Shown: in pieces, positions 34,333-44,400 of the stretch
Position numbering within the stretch: position 1 is the stretch's first letter
Layout of the letters: the number at the start of each line of letters is the position of its first letter
NCBI RefSeq assembly: GCF_028372415.1
Contig: NC_092875.1
Coordinates: 437,479,377-437,543,376 of the forward strand
DNA from: Notamacropus eugenii
Lineage: Eukaryota; Chordata; Mammalia; Diprotodontia; Macropodidae
Direction: 5' to 3'
DNA: 64,000 nt
Notes under the pieces: generated by a model
Seen by the model: the letters and a program-made list of their open reading frames with translations, nothing else
Database searches by the model: none
What the model was told of the DNA's origin: nothing
Translations under genes and position numbers: made by a program

Positions 34333-34345
34333 TCCATATTGGAGG
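33925..34345 (+). mobile_element. LTR-like interspersed repeat (copy 1), disrupted by a GA tract
   Basis: From 'gctgttgatgtggaagtctg' through the near-palindrome 'tgggaagatctttccca' at about 34030 to 'cattgaagcctgagtcacat'-like sequence and 'ggggtggagcaggagg'. The central 100 bases are shared, in opposite orientation, with 44768-45239. Its class is unproven. The second copy's 6-bp target duplication and AATAAA suggest an LTR. Confidence 0.5.
34232..34331. repeat. (GA)n microsatellite
   Basis: About 95 bases of nearly perfect GA (about 46 units). It gives spurious Leu/Ser-repeat frames on the minus strand (34105-34458). Confidence 0.98.
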
Positions 34346-34655
34346 TCATAAAAATCAGTATTACAATACCAATGTACAAAGTATCTAAAAAGAGGGTAAA
34401 ATATCAAAGGCATAGAAATAGTCTTGTATTCTGTTACTGCACTACAAAAACCCCCCAAACATTGAGAACATTAATAACTACTGATCTAATGAGATCAGAG
34501 AACCATTTGAATATTTAAATATCATTTTGTAGTCATTCAATTGCGTTGTAAAGTACGAGAAATAGGATGGATGATGGATAAGCCCACTCAATACATCCAA
34601 ACAACTCCCCTCCCCCAAAAAATAGACCTGTACCTCTTCTAAACTTCCCTATTTC
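34346..34655. other. no recognised feature
   Basis: No repeat, RNA or coding signal was recognised. Confidence 0.4.
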
Positions 34656-34659
34656 TGTC

Positions 34660-35225
34660 AAGTGCAACACCATTCTTTCAGTCCCTCAGGTTCACAACTT
34701 TGGTGTTTGATTCCTCAGTCCTTCTCATTCCACATATCAGATCAGTTACCTAATCGTGTTCCTTCTTCCTACACCACATCTTTTATATCCAATCTTATCA
34801 CTACTCACATAGCCAACTCTTTAGTTCAGGCCTTATCACCTCTTATTTTTATGTTAATAGTAGTCTCCTAATTAATCTCGCTGCTTCAAATCACTCCCCG
34901 TCCCTTTCCAAACCATTCTCCACACAGCTGCCTGTTATTTTCCTAAAACAAGTCTGACCAGATCTGCTACTTAATAAATTTCAAGGGCTCCCTATTACTT
35001 CTTGCATAAAATATAAAACCCTGTAATTGTTATTTCAAGTCCTTCATAATCTGTCTCTTTCTAATCTTTCCAGATTTGTTATACATTATTGACCTTCTTG
35101 CTCTTTCTTACATGAGACTCTATCTCCTATTTCCGTATTTTTTCTTGGCCCATCCCTTATTCCTGGAAATCACTCCCCCCTTTCCTCCACTCCTTTGAAT
35201 CCCTTGTTTCTTTCCAAATACATTT
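34660..35225 (+). mobile_element. L2 LINE fragment
   Basis: 'aaacaagtctgaccagatct', 'ctccctattacttcttgcat', 'aagtccttcataatctgtct' and 'atcccttattcctggaaatc' follow L2 3' order on the plus strand. Confidence 0.8.
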
Positions 35226-35289
35226 TGTTTTTTACTTTTATCCAATATAATTAATAGCTTTTCTATAACATCATAGAATAGGAGAAATA

Positions 35290-35685
35290 ATTAAAATCCT
35301 ATTTTTTCCTCTTACTGCCCTTGTGACATTGGTTTAAATAATTTTTTTTTAGAATTGAATTTTATAACTACAAATAGTTGGAAATGACCTATCTTTACAC
35401 CATTTTGCTATTTTGTGTGCTTGTGTGTGTGTGTTTGTCAAGAGGCTATTATTCAACTCCTCAATTTTATTTTTTTAATTTTTGATCTTAATTTCATCAG
35501 GAAATGCCAAACTCTATTCTGAACCTTCACCTCCATCTTGAGACTTGAATGCCAATAGATATTTTCTGTGCATTCAGAACAATTCTACAGTTAGAATTTT
35601 TACAAGTTATGGTATTCTGTTAAGAGCATAGACATATGGAGTTAACCCCATCTCAAATGTGTAATTGATATATTAACTTCTAGAA
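35290..35685. other. no recognised feature
   Basis: A (GT)n micro-run at about 35420-35435 is the only item seen. Confidence 0.4.
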
Positions 35686-35883
35686 CAGGAGTGGGGAACC
35701 TGAAGCCTTGAGGTCACATGTGGCCCTCTAGTTCTTCAAGTGCAGCTCTTTGACTGAATCCAAACACCTTAGAACAAATCCTCTTAATAAAAGGATTTGT
35801 TCTGTAAAACTTGGACTCAGTAAAAAAAAGACTTCTCTCAAGGACCTAGAAGGTCACATGTGGCTGCAGGTTTCTCACTCCTG
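35686..35883. mobile_element. palindromic hAT-like MITE, family 1 (copy 2 of 3), 8-bp TSD
   Basis: 198 bp. Ends CAGGAGTGGGGAACCTG and CAGGTTTCTCACTCCTG are imperfect inverted repeats. The centre has 'aatcctcttaataaaaggatt'-type dyad symmetry. It is flanked by ttctagaa (35678-35685) and ttctagta (35884-35891), 7/8, the duplication length expected for hAT elements. No transposase. Confidence 0.92.
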
Positions 35884-36047
35884 TTCTAGTATATTGATCT
35901 TGACTTTATTTCTAGTGAAGAGAATGGATAAATCGAATAGAAAATGAATATTTTTTAAAAAATTTCTAGTCATGGTACTAGAACTTCTGACAAATGAGTA
36001 TTTTTTTCTGTGGTTTGATTTCCTCATCATCATCTTGACCTCTGCGT

Positions 36048-36235
36048 CAAGGACTCTTAACCAAAGTTCCATGAACTAGTTTTCTTTTAACTGATAAATG
36101 TCTCAATATTATTGGTTTCCTTTCTAACCCTATATGTTTTATTTTATGCATTTAAAGATATTATTCTGAGAAGGGATCAGGGGTTTCACCAGACTGCCAA
36201 AAGGACTCATGCAACAGAACAGGTGAAAACCTCTC
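36048..36235. mobile_element. hAT-like MITE, family 2 (copy 1 of 3)
   Basis: Ends 'caaggactcttaacc' and 'aggtgaaaacctctc' are diverged inverted repeats of the family 2 form CAGGGGTTCTTAACC. The interior shares 'ttttatgcatttaaa', 'attctgagaagggatc' and 'caccagactgccaaaagg' with 52568-52745. The duplication is weak (5/8). Confidence 0.75.
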
Positions 36236-36603
36236 TTCTAGGTCATTTCTAAATGCCAGATTAGCTGTGATAGACATTTGTGTATTATTAGAAGTTTATA
36301 TGTCAATAACAGCAAGATAGACTTAATATCTAAACAGTCATTGAATTATTCCACTCAAGGTGGAGCCGAGATGGTGGAGTACAGATCAGGACCTAGCTGT
36401 ACTTTCCCACCATTCCATGCCAGACAACTTTAAAATAATGGCTCAAACTAAATTTTGTATCGGCAGAGTCAACAAAAAGCTAGCTTGAGATGATTTTCCA
36501 GCCTAAATTACCTTAGGAGATCTTCAAGAGAGATTTGTGACATCAGAGTGGGAGCTGGCTTGGAATGGGGCAGTAGTACCACAGGTGAACCTTATGTCAG
36601 TGA

Positions 36604-36627
36604 CAGCAGCAGCAGCAGCAGCAGCAG
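36604..36627. repeat. (CAG)8 triplet repeat in L1 5'UTR
   Basis: Eight perfect CAG units beginning after 'gtcagtga'. Confidence 0.97.
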
Positions 36628-36754
36628 TAACTTCAGGAGCACTCAACCCAGGAGCAGGAAGGGAGTTGGAAAACTGGTAAGGAAGAGACTACAGGGGATG
36701 CTTTACTCACACTGGATATAGCTGTCACCAATTAGCAGTTGTACTCTCCATATG

Positions 36755-36990
36755 AAGTTCTCGGTTGTAGTTCCAAGGCAGAGAGGAACACTTATGATTG
36801 ATCACAAAGGAACAGAAGACCTGGTCACAATTCCAAGGCTAAGAGGAATGCTTGTGATCAGTCTTAATGGAGGAGGGCTCCTGGTCACAGTTCCAGGACC
36901 AAGAGGAACACTAGTGCTTAAAGCTGAAGAGGAGCAAGGGGCTTGATCACAGTTCTAGGGCTGAGAAGAATGCTAGTTGTGGCTGCAGGG
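36755..36990 (+). repeat. ~60-bp tandem units in L1 5'UTR
   Basis: Four imperfect units of about 60 bases, each with 'gttccaaggc/gttccaggacc' and 'agaggaacact(t/a)(a/g)tg'. One plus frame (36752-36946) therefore shows a 20-residue repeat with VVVPRQRGT, VTIPRLRGM and VTVPGPRGT. The same unit occurs once or twice in the minus-strand L1 at about 15.4 kb. Confidence 0.85.
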
Positions 36991-37194
36991 AATCAGTAGC
37001 CCTTCCTGAGTAAGGATCAGGAAAGCAGTGACCTCACCTCTCCCCATATCAGACCACCTTGGAAGCACCAAAAACCAGCAGACCTGAAAAACTAGTTCTG
37101 AAAATAGCAGTGTGAAAAAGTTGAAGCTTGGGACATGCTCCCCTTTCCCCATATTGGGAACAGACTCCAACTTTTAATACAAAGTTTAAAAGCA

Positions 37195-38345
37195 AGAAAT
37201 GGTCTGAAAAATGAGTAAATAACAACAACAAGAAATTAGAGCATAAAAAACTACTATTATGGCAAAGAAGATCAAGAAATAAACTCAGAAGATGACAATG
37301 TAAAAACAGATACAAGCAAAGCTTCAAAAAAATGCAAACTGGAAGCCATCTCAACAAAAATTCCTGGAAGATTTGAGGATAGAGATGAATGGTAGAGGAA
37401 AAATTGAGAAAAGAAATGAGAATGATGCATGAAAATTAGTAAAAGAAAATTAATAACTTGGTAAAGTATGCACACAAAAAGTACTGAAGAAAATAACATC
37501 TTAAAACTCAGAATTGTCTAATTGCATTAGAGGCAACAACAAAATTGAATAAAAAAACTCCTTACAAAACAGAATAGGTCAAATGTAGAAGGAGGTACTA
37601 AAATCCATTGAATATAATGGCCAAAGTAGAATTGGCCAAATTGAAAAAAGATGTACAATAGCTTACTAAGGAAAATAATCCATTAAAAATTACAACTGGG
37701 CAAGTGGAAGCTAATGACTCCAGGAGACATCAAGAAACAATAAAACGAAGTCAAAAGAATTTTTTAAAAATAGGAGAAAATGGGAAACATCTCATCAGAA
37801 AAAACAACTGACCTGGAAAATAGATTGAGGAGAGATAATTCAAAGATTATTGGATTACCTGAAAGTCAGGATTTGAAAAAGAATCTAGATATCATATTTC
37901 AAGAAATTATTAAGGAAAACTGCCTTGACATATAACATCCAGAGGGCAAAATAGAAATTGAAACAATTGACTGATGACCTCCTAAAAGATATCCAAAAAT
38001 GAAAATCCTAAGGAACATGGCAGATAATTTCTAGAGCTTCCAGATCAAGGAGAAAATATTGGAAATAGGAAAAAAATCATTTAGATACCATAGAGCCACA
38101 ATCCGTATGATACAAGATTTAGCAGCTACTGCGTTAAAGGAATGGAAGGCTTAAAATGTGGTATTCTAGAAGACAAAGGATTACAACAAAGAATAACCTA
38201 CCCAGAAAAACTGAGTATGAATCCTTCAGGGGGAAAATGGGTATTTAATGAAATAGAGGACTTCCAAACATTCCTGACGAAAAAAACCTGAATTGAATAG
38301 AAAATTCAATCACACAAGACTCAAGAGAAGTATCACATAATAAAC
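37195..38345 (+). pseudogene. decayed L1 ORF1
   Basis: Plus-strand remnants run from a Lys/Glu/Asn-rich coiled coil (37200-37800) into the C-terminal domain: 'attattggattacctgaaag', 'aaggagaaaatattggaaat', 'caagatttagcagctactgc', 'aataacctacccagaaaaac' (the region encoding N/R-I-x-Y-P-x-K-L in L1 ORF1p) and 'aggacttccaaacattcctg'. Multiple stops and frameshifts. ORF1p is the L1 RNA-binding chaperone; this copy cannot encode it. Confidence 0.8.
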
Positions 38346-38740
38346 ATAAAAGAGTAATCATAAGGAACTTAAAAAAGTTAAACTGTTTACATTCCTGTAT
38401 GGAAAGGTGATATATGTAAATCCTAAGAAATTTATCAATATTAGGGCAATTAGAAGGAATCGACAAAGACAGAAGTTAAGACTGTGAGTTGATTATGTTG
38501 AAATAATTGCCAAAAAAGAAGCAAACCAAAAAACCCCAAACATAAAACAACAATAAAAGGATGAGAAAGATATTCAGTGGGAGAAAGGGGAAGAAGTGAG
38601 TAGAATGGGAAAATTTTCTCACATAAAAGAGGTACAGAAGGAACAGCTTTTATGGTGGAGGAGAAAATGGGATGTAAAGTGGCCGCCAATGTTTGAACTT
38701 CTCATTGGAATTGATTCAAATGGGGAAAAATGTAAACACA

Positions 38741-38870
38741 CACACATATATGCACATACATATATGTGTATATGTGCTTGTATATATACATATATGTACG
38801 TATGTGTATATACATACACACACATATATGTATATACATATACATACACACATACACCTGTATACATGTA
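38741..38870. repeat. (CA/TATA) compound microsatellite, left of RTE insertion
   Basis: Alternating acacat and atatgtatat words. It lies between L1 spacer sequence ending 'gattcaaatggggaaaaatg' and the RTE 3' end. Confidence 0.95.
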
Positions 38871-38957
38871 TATTGATTGTTGTTCTTTGTTCTTGAAGAG
38901 GACCAAAATGACATCACCATGATAAAATGTAGTTTCAGTATGTCCAACTGTGGCTGA

Positions 38958-39870
38958 TCAGACCAATATAAGCTCAGAATGCTCTACCACAGATTGGACA
39001 CAGATACTCTGAATATTTGGAGTGGATTCTCCAGATTTGTGCATCCTATGTTTCCTTTGTCCTGTCTCAGTTCTGCTTTGCTCATAGAGCATAGCACCTT
39101 TTCGGATAAGGACATTCCATGCTGAGTGGTCCTGTGCCGGTGTCTCCCATGTTGCATAGTCAAATCTAAAGTTCTTGAGAGAGACCTTGAGAGTGTCCTT
39201 GTATTGCTTCATCTTACCTCCATGTGATAGCCTGACCCATGTGAGTTCTCTATAACATAGTCTTTTTGGCAAGCATACATTTTGCATTTGAACAACATGG
39301 CCAACCCATCAGAGTTGCAATTTCTGAAGCAGTGTGTGACTGCTTGGCAGTTCAGCTTGAGCAAGAACTTCAGTGTCTGATACATTATCCTGCCAGGAGA
39401 TCCTCAGAATCTTCCTAAGACAATTCAAATGGAAGCAATTCAGTTTTCTGACATGGCGCTGGTAGACTGTCCATGTTTCATAAGCATATAACAATGAGAT
39501 CAGCACAATGGCTCTGCAAGACCTTCAGTTTGGTAGTCAATCTAATACCTCTTCTCTCCCAAACTTTTCTTTGGAGCCTCCCAAACATTGAGCTATCTCT
39601 GGTAATGTTTCAACCTCATTGTCAATGTATACATCCCTGGAAAGTATACTACCAAGAAAAGTGAACTTATCCACAGCATTCAAAACTTGTCCATTTGTTG
39701 TAACCAATGGTTTCATGTATGGATGGTGTAGTAGTGGCTGATGGAGTACCTGTGTTTTCTTGCTGTTAATTATTAGGCAAAACTTAGCACAGGCAATAGA
39801 GAACTGATCCATACTTTGTTGTATCTCAGCTTCAGAGGCTTCACTGAGTGTAGTCATTTGTAAACAGAAA
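38958..39870 (-). pseudogene. RTE-like LINE C-terminal frames
   Basis: Three frames carry the rest of the protein: 39537-39870 (FLGSILSRDVYIDNEVE, the thumb-side 'F-L-G-S' block), 39309-39506 (YETWTVYQRH and LRKILRISWQD) and 38958-39287 (KDTLKVSLK, WNVLIRKGA, then SICVQS, where relatives have a C-x-x-C zinc-binding end). Frameshifts separate them. Confidence 0.82.
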
Positions 39871-39871
39871 A

Positions 39872-40435
39872 TCATGCACCAATACTCCTCTTGGCTTGTA
39901 GCCTTTTCAAATTGAAGTACTTCCCATCAGTATGGTAGTGGACCTTGATGCTTTGTTCATCCTCATTGAAAGCATTTAACAACATGGCTGAAAACATCAT
40001 GCTAAAAAGCCCAGGAGCAGGCACACAGCCCTGTTTCATTCCATTGGTGACTGAGAAGGCACAAGAGCACTGTCCATTATCCAGAACCCGGACAAATATG
40101 CCATCATGAAATTGATGTACAGTACTGATGAACTTCTCTGGGCAACCAAATTTTGACATAATTTTCAATAAGTCATCATGATTAACAGTGTCAAAGGTTT
40201 TAGTCAGATCTACAGACATTTTGTACAGACCTCTGTTCTGCTGCTGGCATTTCTCCTGGAGTTGTCGGGCAACAAACACCATATTGACTGTTCCTCGGCC
40301 TTTTCTGAAGCCACACTGGCTCTCAGGTATGTGACCATCTTCCAGGTGAGGGATCAGCCTATTAAGGAGGACTCTAGCAAGAATTTTGCCAGCAGTGACT
40401 AAGAGGGAGACGTCCCTTTGATTGCTGCAGAACAA
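39872..40435 (-). pseudogene. RTE-like reverse transcriptase core, broken before motif C
   Basis: 187-residue open stretch. Visible RT motifs: CGFRKGRGT (residues 41-49, motif 2 region), VDLTKTFD (75-82, motif A with the catalytic Asp), and GMKQGCVPAP (132-141, motif B). It ends in a TGA right after LQAKRSIGA. The third catalytic motif continues in another frame as LFTNDYT at about 39850-39868, where the family has F-A-D-D, so one of the two catalytic Asp residues is Asn. The enzyme would be inactive even without the frameshift. Confidence 0.88.
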
Positions 40436-40965
40436 TCTATTCCCTTTACCTTTATAGAGATGGACAATGGAGGCATCCTTGGACTCCTGGGGGATAACTT
40501 CCTCTTGTCATATAACCTGGAAAATTTCAGTCAACTTTTGTATGAGCAATGGTCCCCCTACCTTGTAAATCTCAAATGGAATAGAAAAAGCACCAGGTGC
40601 TTTGCCACATGAAAGGAGCCTAATGACCCTCAAAACTTCTTCAGTTGGAAGTTCATCTAAGGAGGGATTGACTTCAGTCTGAGGTAAACAGTCAGTCAAT
40701 GGTCTCAATATTGATTGATGATGGTCTGTTGAGAACACTATGGAAGTGTTCAGCCCATCTCTCTAGGATCATGTCCTTATCACTAATCAATGTGGCTCCA
40801 TCAGCACTGAGTAGTTGTGATGCACCATAGGTTTTTGGTCCATAAATAGCTTTCAGGGAATCATAAAAACACTTTGGATTGTTACTATCAGCATAAAACT
40901 GAATTTCATCTGCCTTCTTACTGAGCCAGGAACCCTGCATCTCTCTAAGCTTTGTTTGTATTTTG

Positions 40966-41048
40966 TACATGTACATATGTGTACATATATACATATATAC
41001 ATACATAATGTGTAAGTATGTATGTGTGTATACATACATACACATACT
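40966..41048. repeat. (TA/CA/TG) microsatellite, right of RTE insertion
   Basis: Continues the same simple-repeat type as 38741-38870. L1 spacer resumes at 'catactctcagctgtgtata' (about 41043). Confidence 0.93.
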
Positions 41049-41215
41049 CTCAGCTGTGTATAGAAACCTACATAATAGGAAAATAGGAGGGAAAAGGGGA
41101 TAAAAGATATAGGATCAGGCAATATTCAGAAGCAGAATAGACTTATGAAGAGGGATGGAATAAGAAGAAAGAAAAATGAAAGGAAGAAAATAAGTTGGAG
41201 GGGAAATAGACAACA

Positions 41216-41515
41216 TTCATAATTGTGAATGTGAATGGGATGAGCTCACCCATAAACTGGAAGCCAATAGCAAAATGGATTAGAAACCAGAATCCAAAAA
41301 TATGTTGTTTACGGGAGACATACCTGAAACAGAGACACAAAGAGTTAAAATAAAGTTGAAATAAAATAAAATAAAGACTCCATTATGCTTCAGTCAAAGT
41401 AAAAAAGGCAGGGAGTAGCAATCATTATCTCAGACAAAGCAAATAAAAATAGATTTAGTTAACAGAGATAATCAGGGAAACTCCCTTTTTCATAGACAAT
41501 AAAGCAACATCAAAA
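41216..41515 (+). pseudogene. L1 ORF2 endonuclease N-terminus, decayed
   Basis: Reads NVNGMSSPIN, then AKWIRNQNPKICCLRETYLK (the family has I-C-C-L-Q-E-T-H), then stops after KQRHKE, with further blocks SVKVKKAG near 41390-41415. It is the apurinic-endonuclease-like domain of L1 ORF2. The element then jumps to the ORF2 C-terminus, so the RT domain is deleted. Confidence 0.82.
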
Positions 41516-41571
41516 ATCTTTCCAACAAGCTTCTCTGATAAAACTCTCATTTCTCACATATATAAATATCA

Positions 41572-42139
41572 TGGTAGAAACTTTCAGAGTCCATATTCTC
41601 AACCAAATAAATGTATCAACAGTTATAGCAATTACCAGACCTCAAGAACCAAAGTTTTGAAATGAATGTTACAAATCACTTTTATAATAATACAATAGGA
41701 ATACTAAAGTTACAAAATCTTGAGTAATATGTTTTGATTGATTTCTGATTGGCTAGGATTTAGCTAAGATTTGGGTGATTTGCAATGTTGAGCTGCTGAT
41801 TGTATTAGGCCATTTTGGGGGAGTAATGAACATCAAATTGTTAATACTCCTTTCTCATTGGTTATAGCATTACAAAAATTATGATAAGTGACATAATTGA
41901 CATCTTGGAATTATTTAGCTAGCTGAAAGGAGAGGACATGCAAGGCTTAGATTTATAGAATAAGGAGCTTACATTCAAACAAATAGAGAACTGAGTATAC
42001 CAGCTCACCTTTGCAGGAGCTCAGCTCTTCAAAAAAATTAGGGAATTTAATTTCTCACTGTAGTAACTATAAATCTCTAGTCAAAAAGCTATCTTAATCA
42101 CACCATATAAGCTAAGTATATTAGGATAATCAATAGTCA
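41572..42139 (-). mobile_element. ERV LTR with TG...CA ends
   Basis: 568 bp bounded on the minus strand by TGACTATTGATTATCC and GAAAGTTTCTACCA. A TATA-like attataaaagtg lies at 41677-41688 (minus). A purine-rich (minus) tract at 42151-42175 just upstream fits a polypurine tract. No matching second LTR is found in the window. Confidence 0.65.
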
Positions 42140-42305
42140 CTTAATTAATATTTTTTCTTTTAATTTCCACCTTTGAGGAAAACAGTTTTTCATAGGTCAC
42201 TAATCAAATAATCCAGTCCTTTCAATTGGTTCAAAGTCTTTATAACCACTTGTCTCCAAAGATCTGTTTGAATCTGCATGACTAGAATCAGCCTTTCAAT
42301 TTCTA

Positions 42306-42840
42306 TTAATGGGTCTTTAGACCCTTGTAGTAATGTAGATTTCCTAGTTGTTTGTATACTTGAGGACCAACGCCATCTTCCAAAGTTTTAGCTGCTAAGT
42401 TTGGAGATTGGTCTCCATTTATAATATTAAGCATTCTTCCCATCTCAATTTTCTTACTTAGGTCCATCCTAGTCTGACAACATTTCTCTGGGTGACTTGT
42501 CAAACAACATTTCCTACTGATTGCATTGATCATACAAACTTCATTATTTACACACAAAAGTAAGTGGTTTCTCCTAAATGCTTTTCTAAAAAAGACTTTT
42601 CAGCTGTTACATAGAATGGTCCTATAATGATGGCCAAAAGAAATGTTTTTACAAATTAGGCATCTCAGAGTGAACTGAAGTTTGGGTAGCTGGTAGTTTG
42701 AAGGTGGGGTTTCAGAAGGCAAATCCTCCAAAGGACAGGATGATGTTTCCTTGTTGGAGTCAGGGACTGAAGAGCTCTTGGGTCACTGAAAGTCTCTTGA
42801 GATGTCTTTGAATAGGGACTTACTCTTGTGTATTTTCTAG
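42306..42840 (-). mobile_element. ERV internal remnant, inverted arm A
   Basis: Minus-strand sequence upstream of the LTR. It contains a decayed frame (42306-42557) with a cluster of cysteines (SRKCCLTSHPEKCC) that could derive from an envelope transmembrane subunit. 42395-42840 is homologous, in opposite orientation, to 44401-45311. Both arms start with 'ctagaaaata' at the inner edge. Stops are frequent. Confidence 0.65.
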
Positions 42841-42996
42841 GGGAGTGGGGAAACTAAAATAGCCAAACAAATAATTGTATCACATTTAAATGGTAATTAT
42901 GAAATGATGAACTTATCCGAAAACTTGTAAATATTAAATTAACTATAAACTTAAAATATTTGACAGAAGAATTAGGCCATGGCAATTCTGGAAAAT

Positions 42997-43075
42997 TTGT
43001 CTCTCTCTCTCTCTCTTTCTCTCTCTCTGTATATATATATACGTACATATATATATATACACACACACATATATG
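42997..43075. repeat. (TC)n-(TA)n-(CA)n compound microsatellite
   Basis: A TC run, a TA run with one TACG interruption, then an ACAC run. Located in the spacer between the two inverted arms. Confidence 0.95.
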
Positions 43076-43204
43076 TAGTATTATTATGAAGTAATATAAT
43101 TCCCTTAGAAATTATTTAGCAGAAAATGTGTTATTAAAGATAACACAATAATTCATACAAATCCAGGTTCTGAGGACCTATGAGGACATAATGCCATCAC
43201 ACCC

Positions 43205-44060
43205 ATTCAGACAAACTGCTGTCTTTCTGTTTCTGTGTTAACAGAAGTTACACTGAAACTAGGTGGATAAATTTCAGAGACAATGTAAATGATAATTTTA
43301 CTCGTCCTATTGCTGAGATTAGCAGAGTCATGTATCTGTGCCAAAGTCCACCTTTTTACCTCCTAGAATGAGACCCTGCCTAGAAATTTTTCCTTCATTA
43401 CCCTTACTTATAATCATAGGACTACTTTTTAGCAATAATGATACAAAAATTGCTGAATTATCATGGTGTTTGGAGATTCCAGGTCTATTCTTTATCTGAA
43501 CTGGCTTAACTTTTTCTTCCCTTCCCCTTGCGTGGCATGGAACATGTGGAATTGACTACCTAATCCCTCCAGTTTCAGTCTTTACTCATTCTATAAGTTT
43601 AACAGATAAACATTCCATCAGCAATTTTAGGAGCCTGGGGGCACAGATGTCAGAAATGATTATCAGGTATCCCAAACTCTTTAGCTGAATCTGCTCATGG
43701 ATGGAGTATATCCTAAAATCTATTAGAAACATTTCTACAGAAATTAACTACTTGTCCAGGCTGCAACTAAAGATATCTTTGACATATCCAGTGCTATCCT
43801 CTCCCTTCAAATAGAAGTTAACTCATTAGCAGAAATGTTTTCCAGTATTGATTGGTATTAGACTTCATTGCTACACAAGGAGGGACTTGTGCTATTATAG
43901 CCAATTAAACCAATCTTGCTGTTCCTACAACAATAGATTAGGCAAAATAATTATGAATAGCCATAATATCCATAGATATCTGTAATGACTGTCACTTTTG
44001 AGATGCCAATTGGCCTTGTCTTGTGATGGAAGTAGGGACTTGATTTTCTGAAGAAGGCAT
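43205..44060 (+). pseudogene. endogenous-retrovirus envelope-like remnant
   Basis: A plus-strand frame with many stops includes VLDFIATQGGTCAII at about 43856-43900, resembling the conserved Gly-Gly-x-Cys region near the cysteine motif of gamma-type envelope transmembrane subunits. Upstream, weaker glycoprotein-like pieces with N-x-T/S sites are seen (for example NDNFTRP at 43290). It is non-functional. The virus family cannot be fixed from this. Confidence 0.5.
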
Positions 44061-44187
44061 TTTGAGCATTCGATTAAATGGACTCTTCTTATACTCCTAA
44101 CCTGGATTTGTATGAAATGCTATGCATTGTAATGCATTTTCCACTAAAAGCATTCCTAAGAAAATCATGCTACTTCATGTTGCTGAA

Positions 44188-44188
44188 C

Positions 44189-44236
<48 letters not shown>
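44188..44236. repeat. (AC)n microsatellite
   Basis: About 22 AC units ending in a GCAC interruption. Confidence 0.97.
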
Positions 44237-44239
<3 letters not shown>

Positions 44240-44400
44240 TATTTGATTTTCCCAGAATTGACATGCCAAACCCTTATGTCTAATACTTTTTATTACTATT
44301 TATAACTTCTGTATAGTTAAAAGTATTGGAAGTCTTGTCATTCTGTAGTCAGCATTTAACTGTGAAAAGGGGATTTAACTATTTGCATTTTCTCACTTCT

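Larger units (their letters stand above)
38875..40965 (-). mobile_element. RTE-like LINE, 5' truncated, nested in L1
   Basis: On the minus strand, 5' to 3': linker region (40692-40960, ...AEHFHSVLNRPS), pre-RT segment (40508-40735, GKAPGAF), RT core (39872-40435), RT thumb (39309-39870), and a C-terminal domain with the blocks MKQYKDTLK and IRKGAMLYE (38958-39287). The 3' terminus reads 'gatgtcattttggtcctctt' then 'caagaacaaagaacaac', resembling the tail of the RTE-tailed SINEs in this window. The endonuclease domain is missing. The clade is RTE or a close relative (RTEX-like), judged from recognition only. Confidence 0.88.

Noticed and set aside
34105..34458. 117- and 89-residue Ser/Leu-repeat minus-strand frames
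   Set aside because: They are produced entirely by the (GA)n microsatellite and its purine-rich flank.
36752..36946. 64-residue frame with 20-residue repeats as a real repeat protein
   Set aside because: It lies in the L1 5'UTR and follows from the 60-base period of non-coding tandem units. A related unit in another L1 is in different reading contexts.
38596..38947. Tyr/Thr/His-rich frames on both strands
   Set aside because: Translation of a TA/CA microsatellite in all frames.
39872..40435. Intact reverse transcriptase gene
   Set aside because: The frame stops before motif C, motif C is mutated, and the flanking domains are in other frames.
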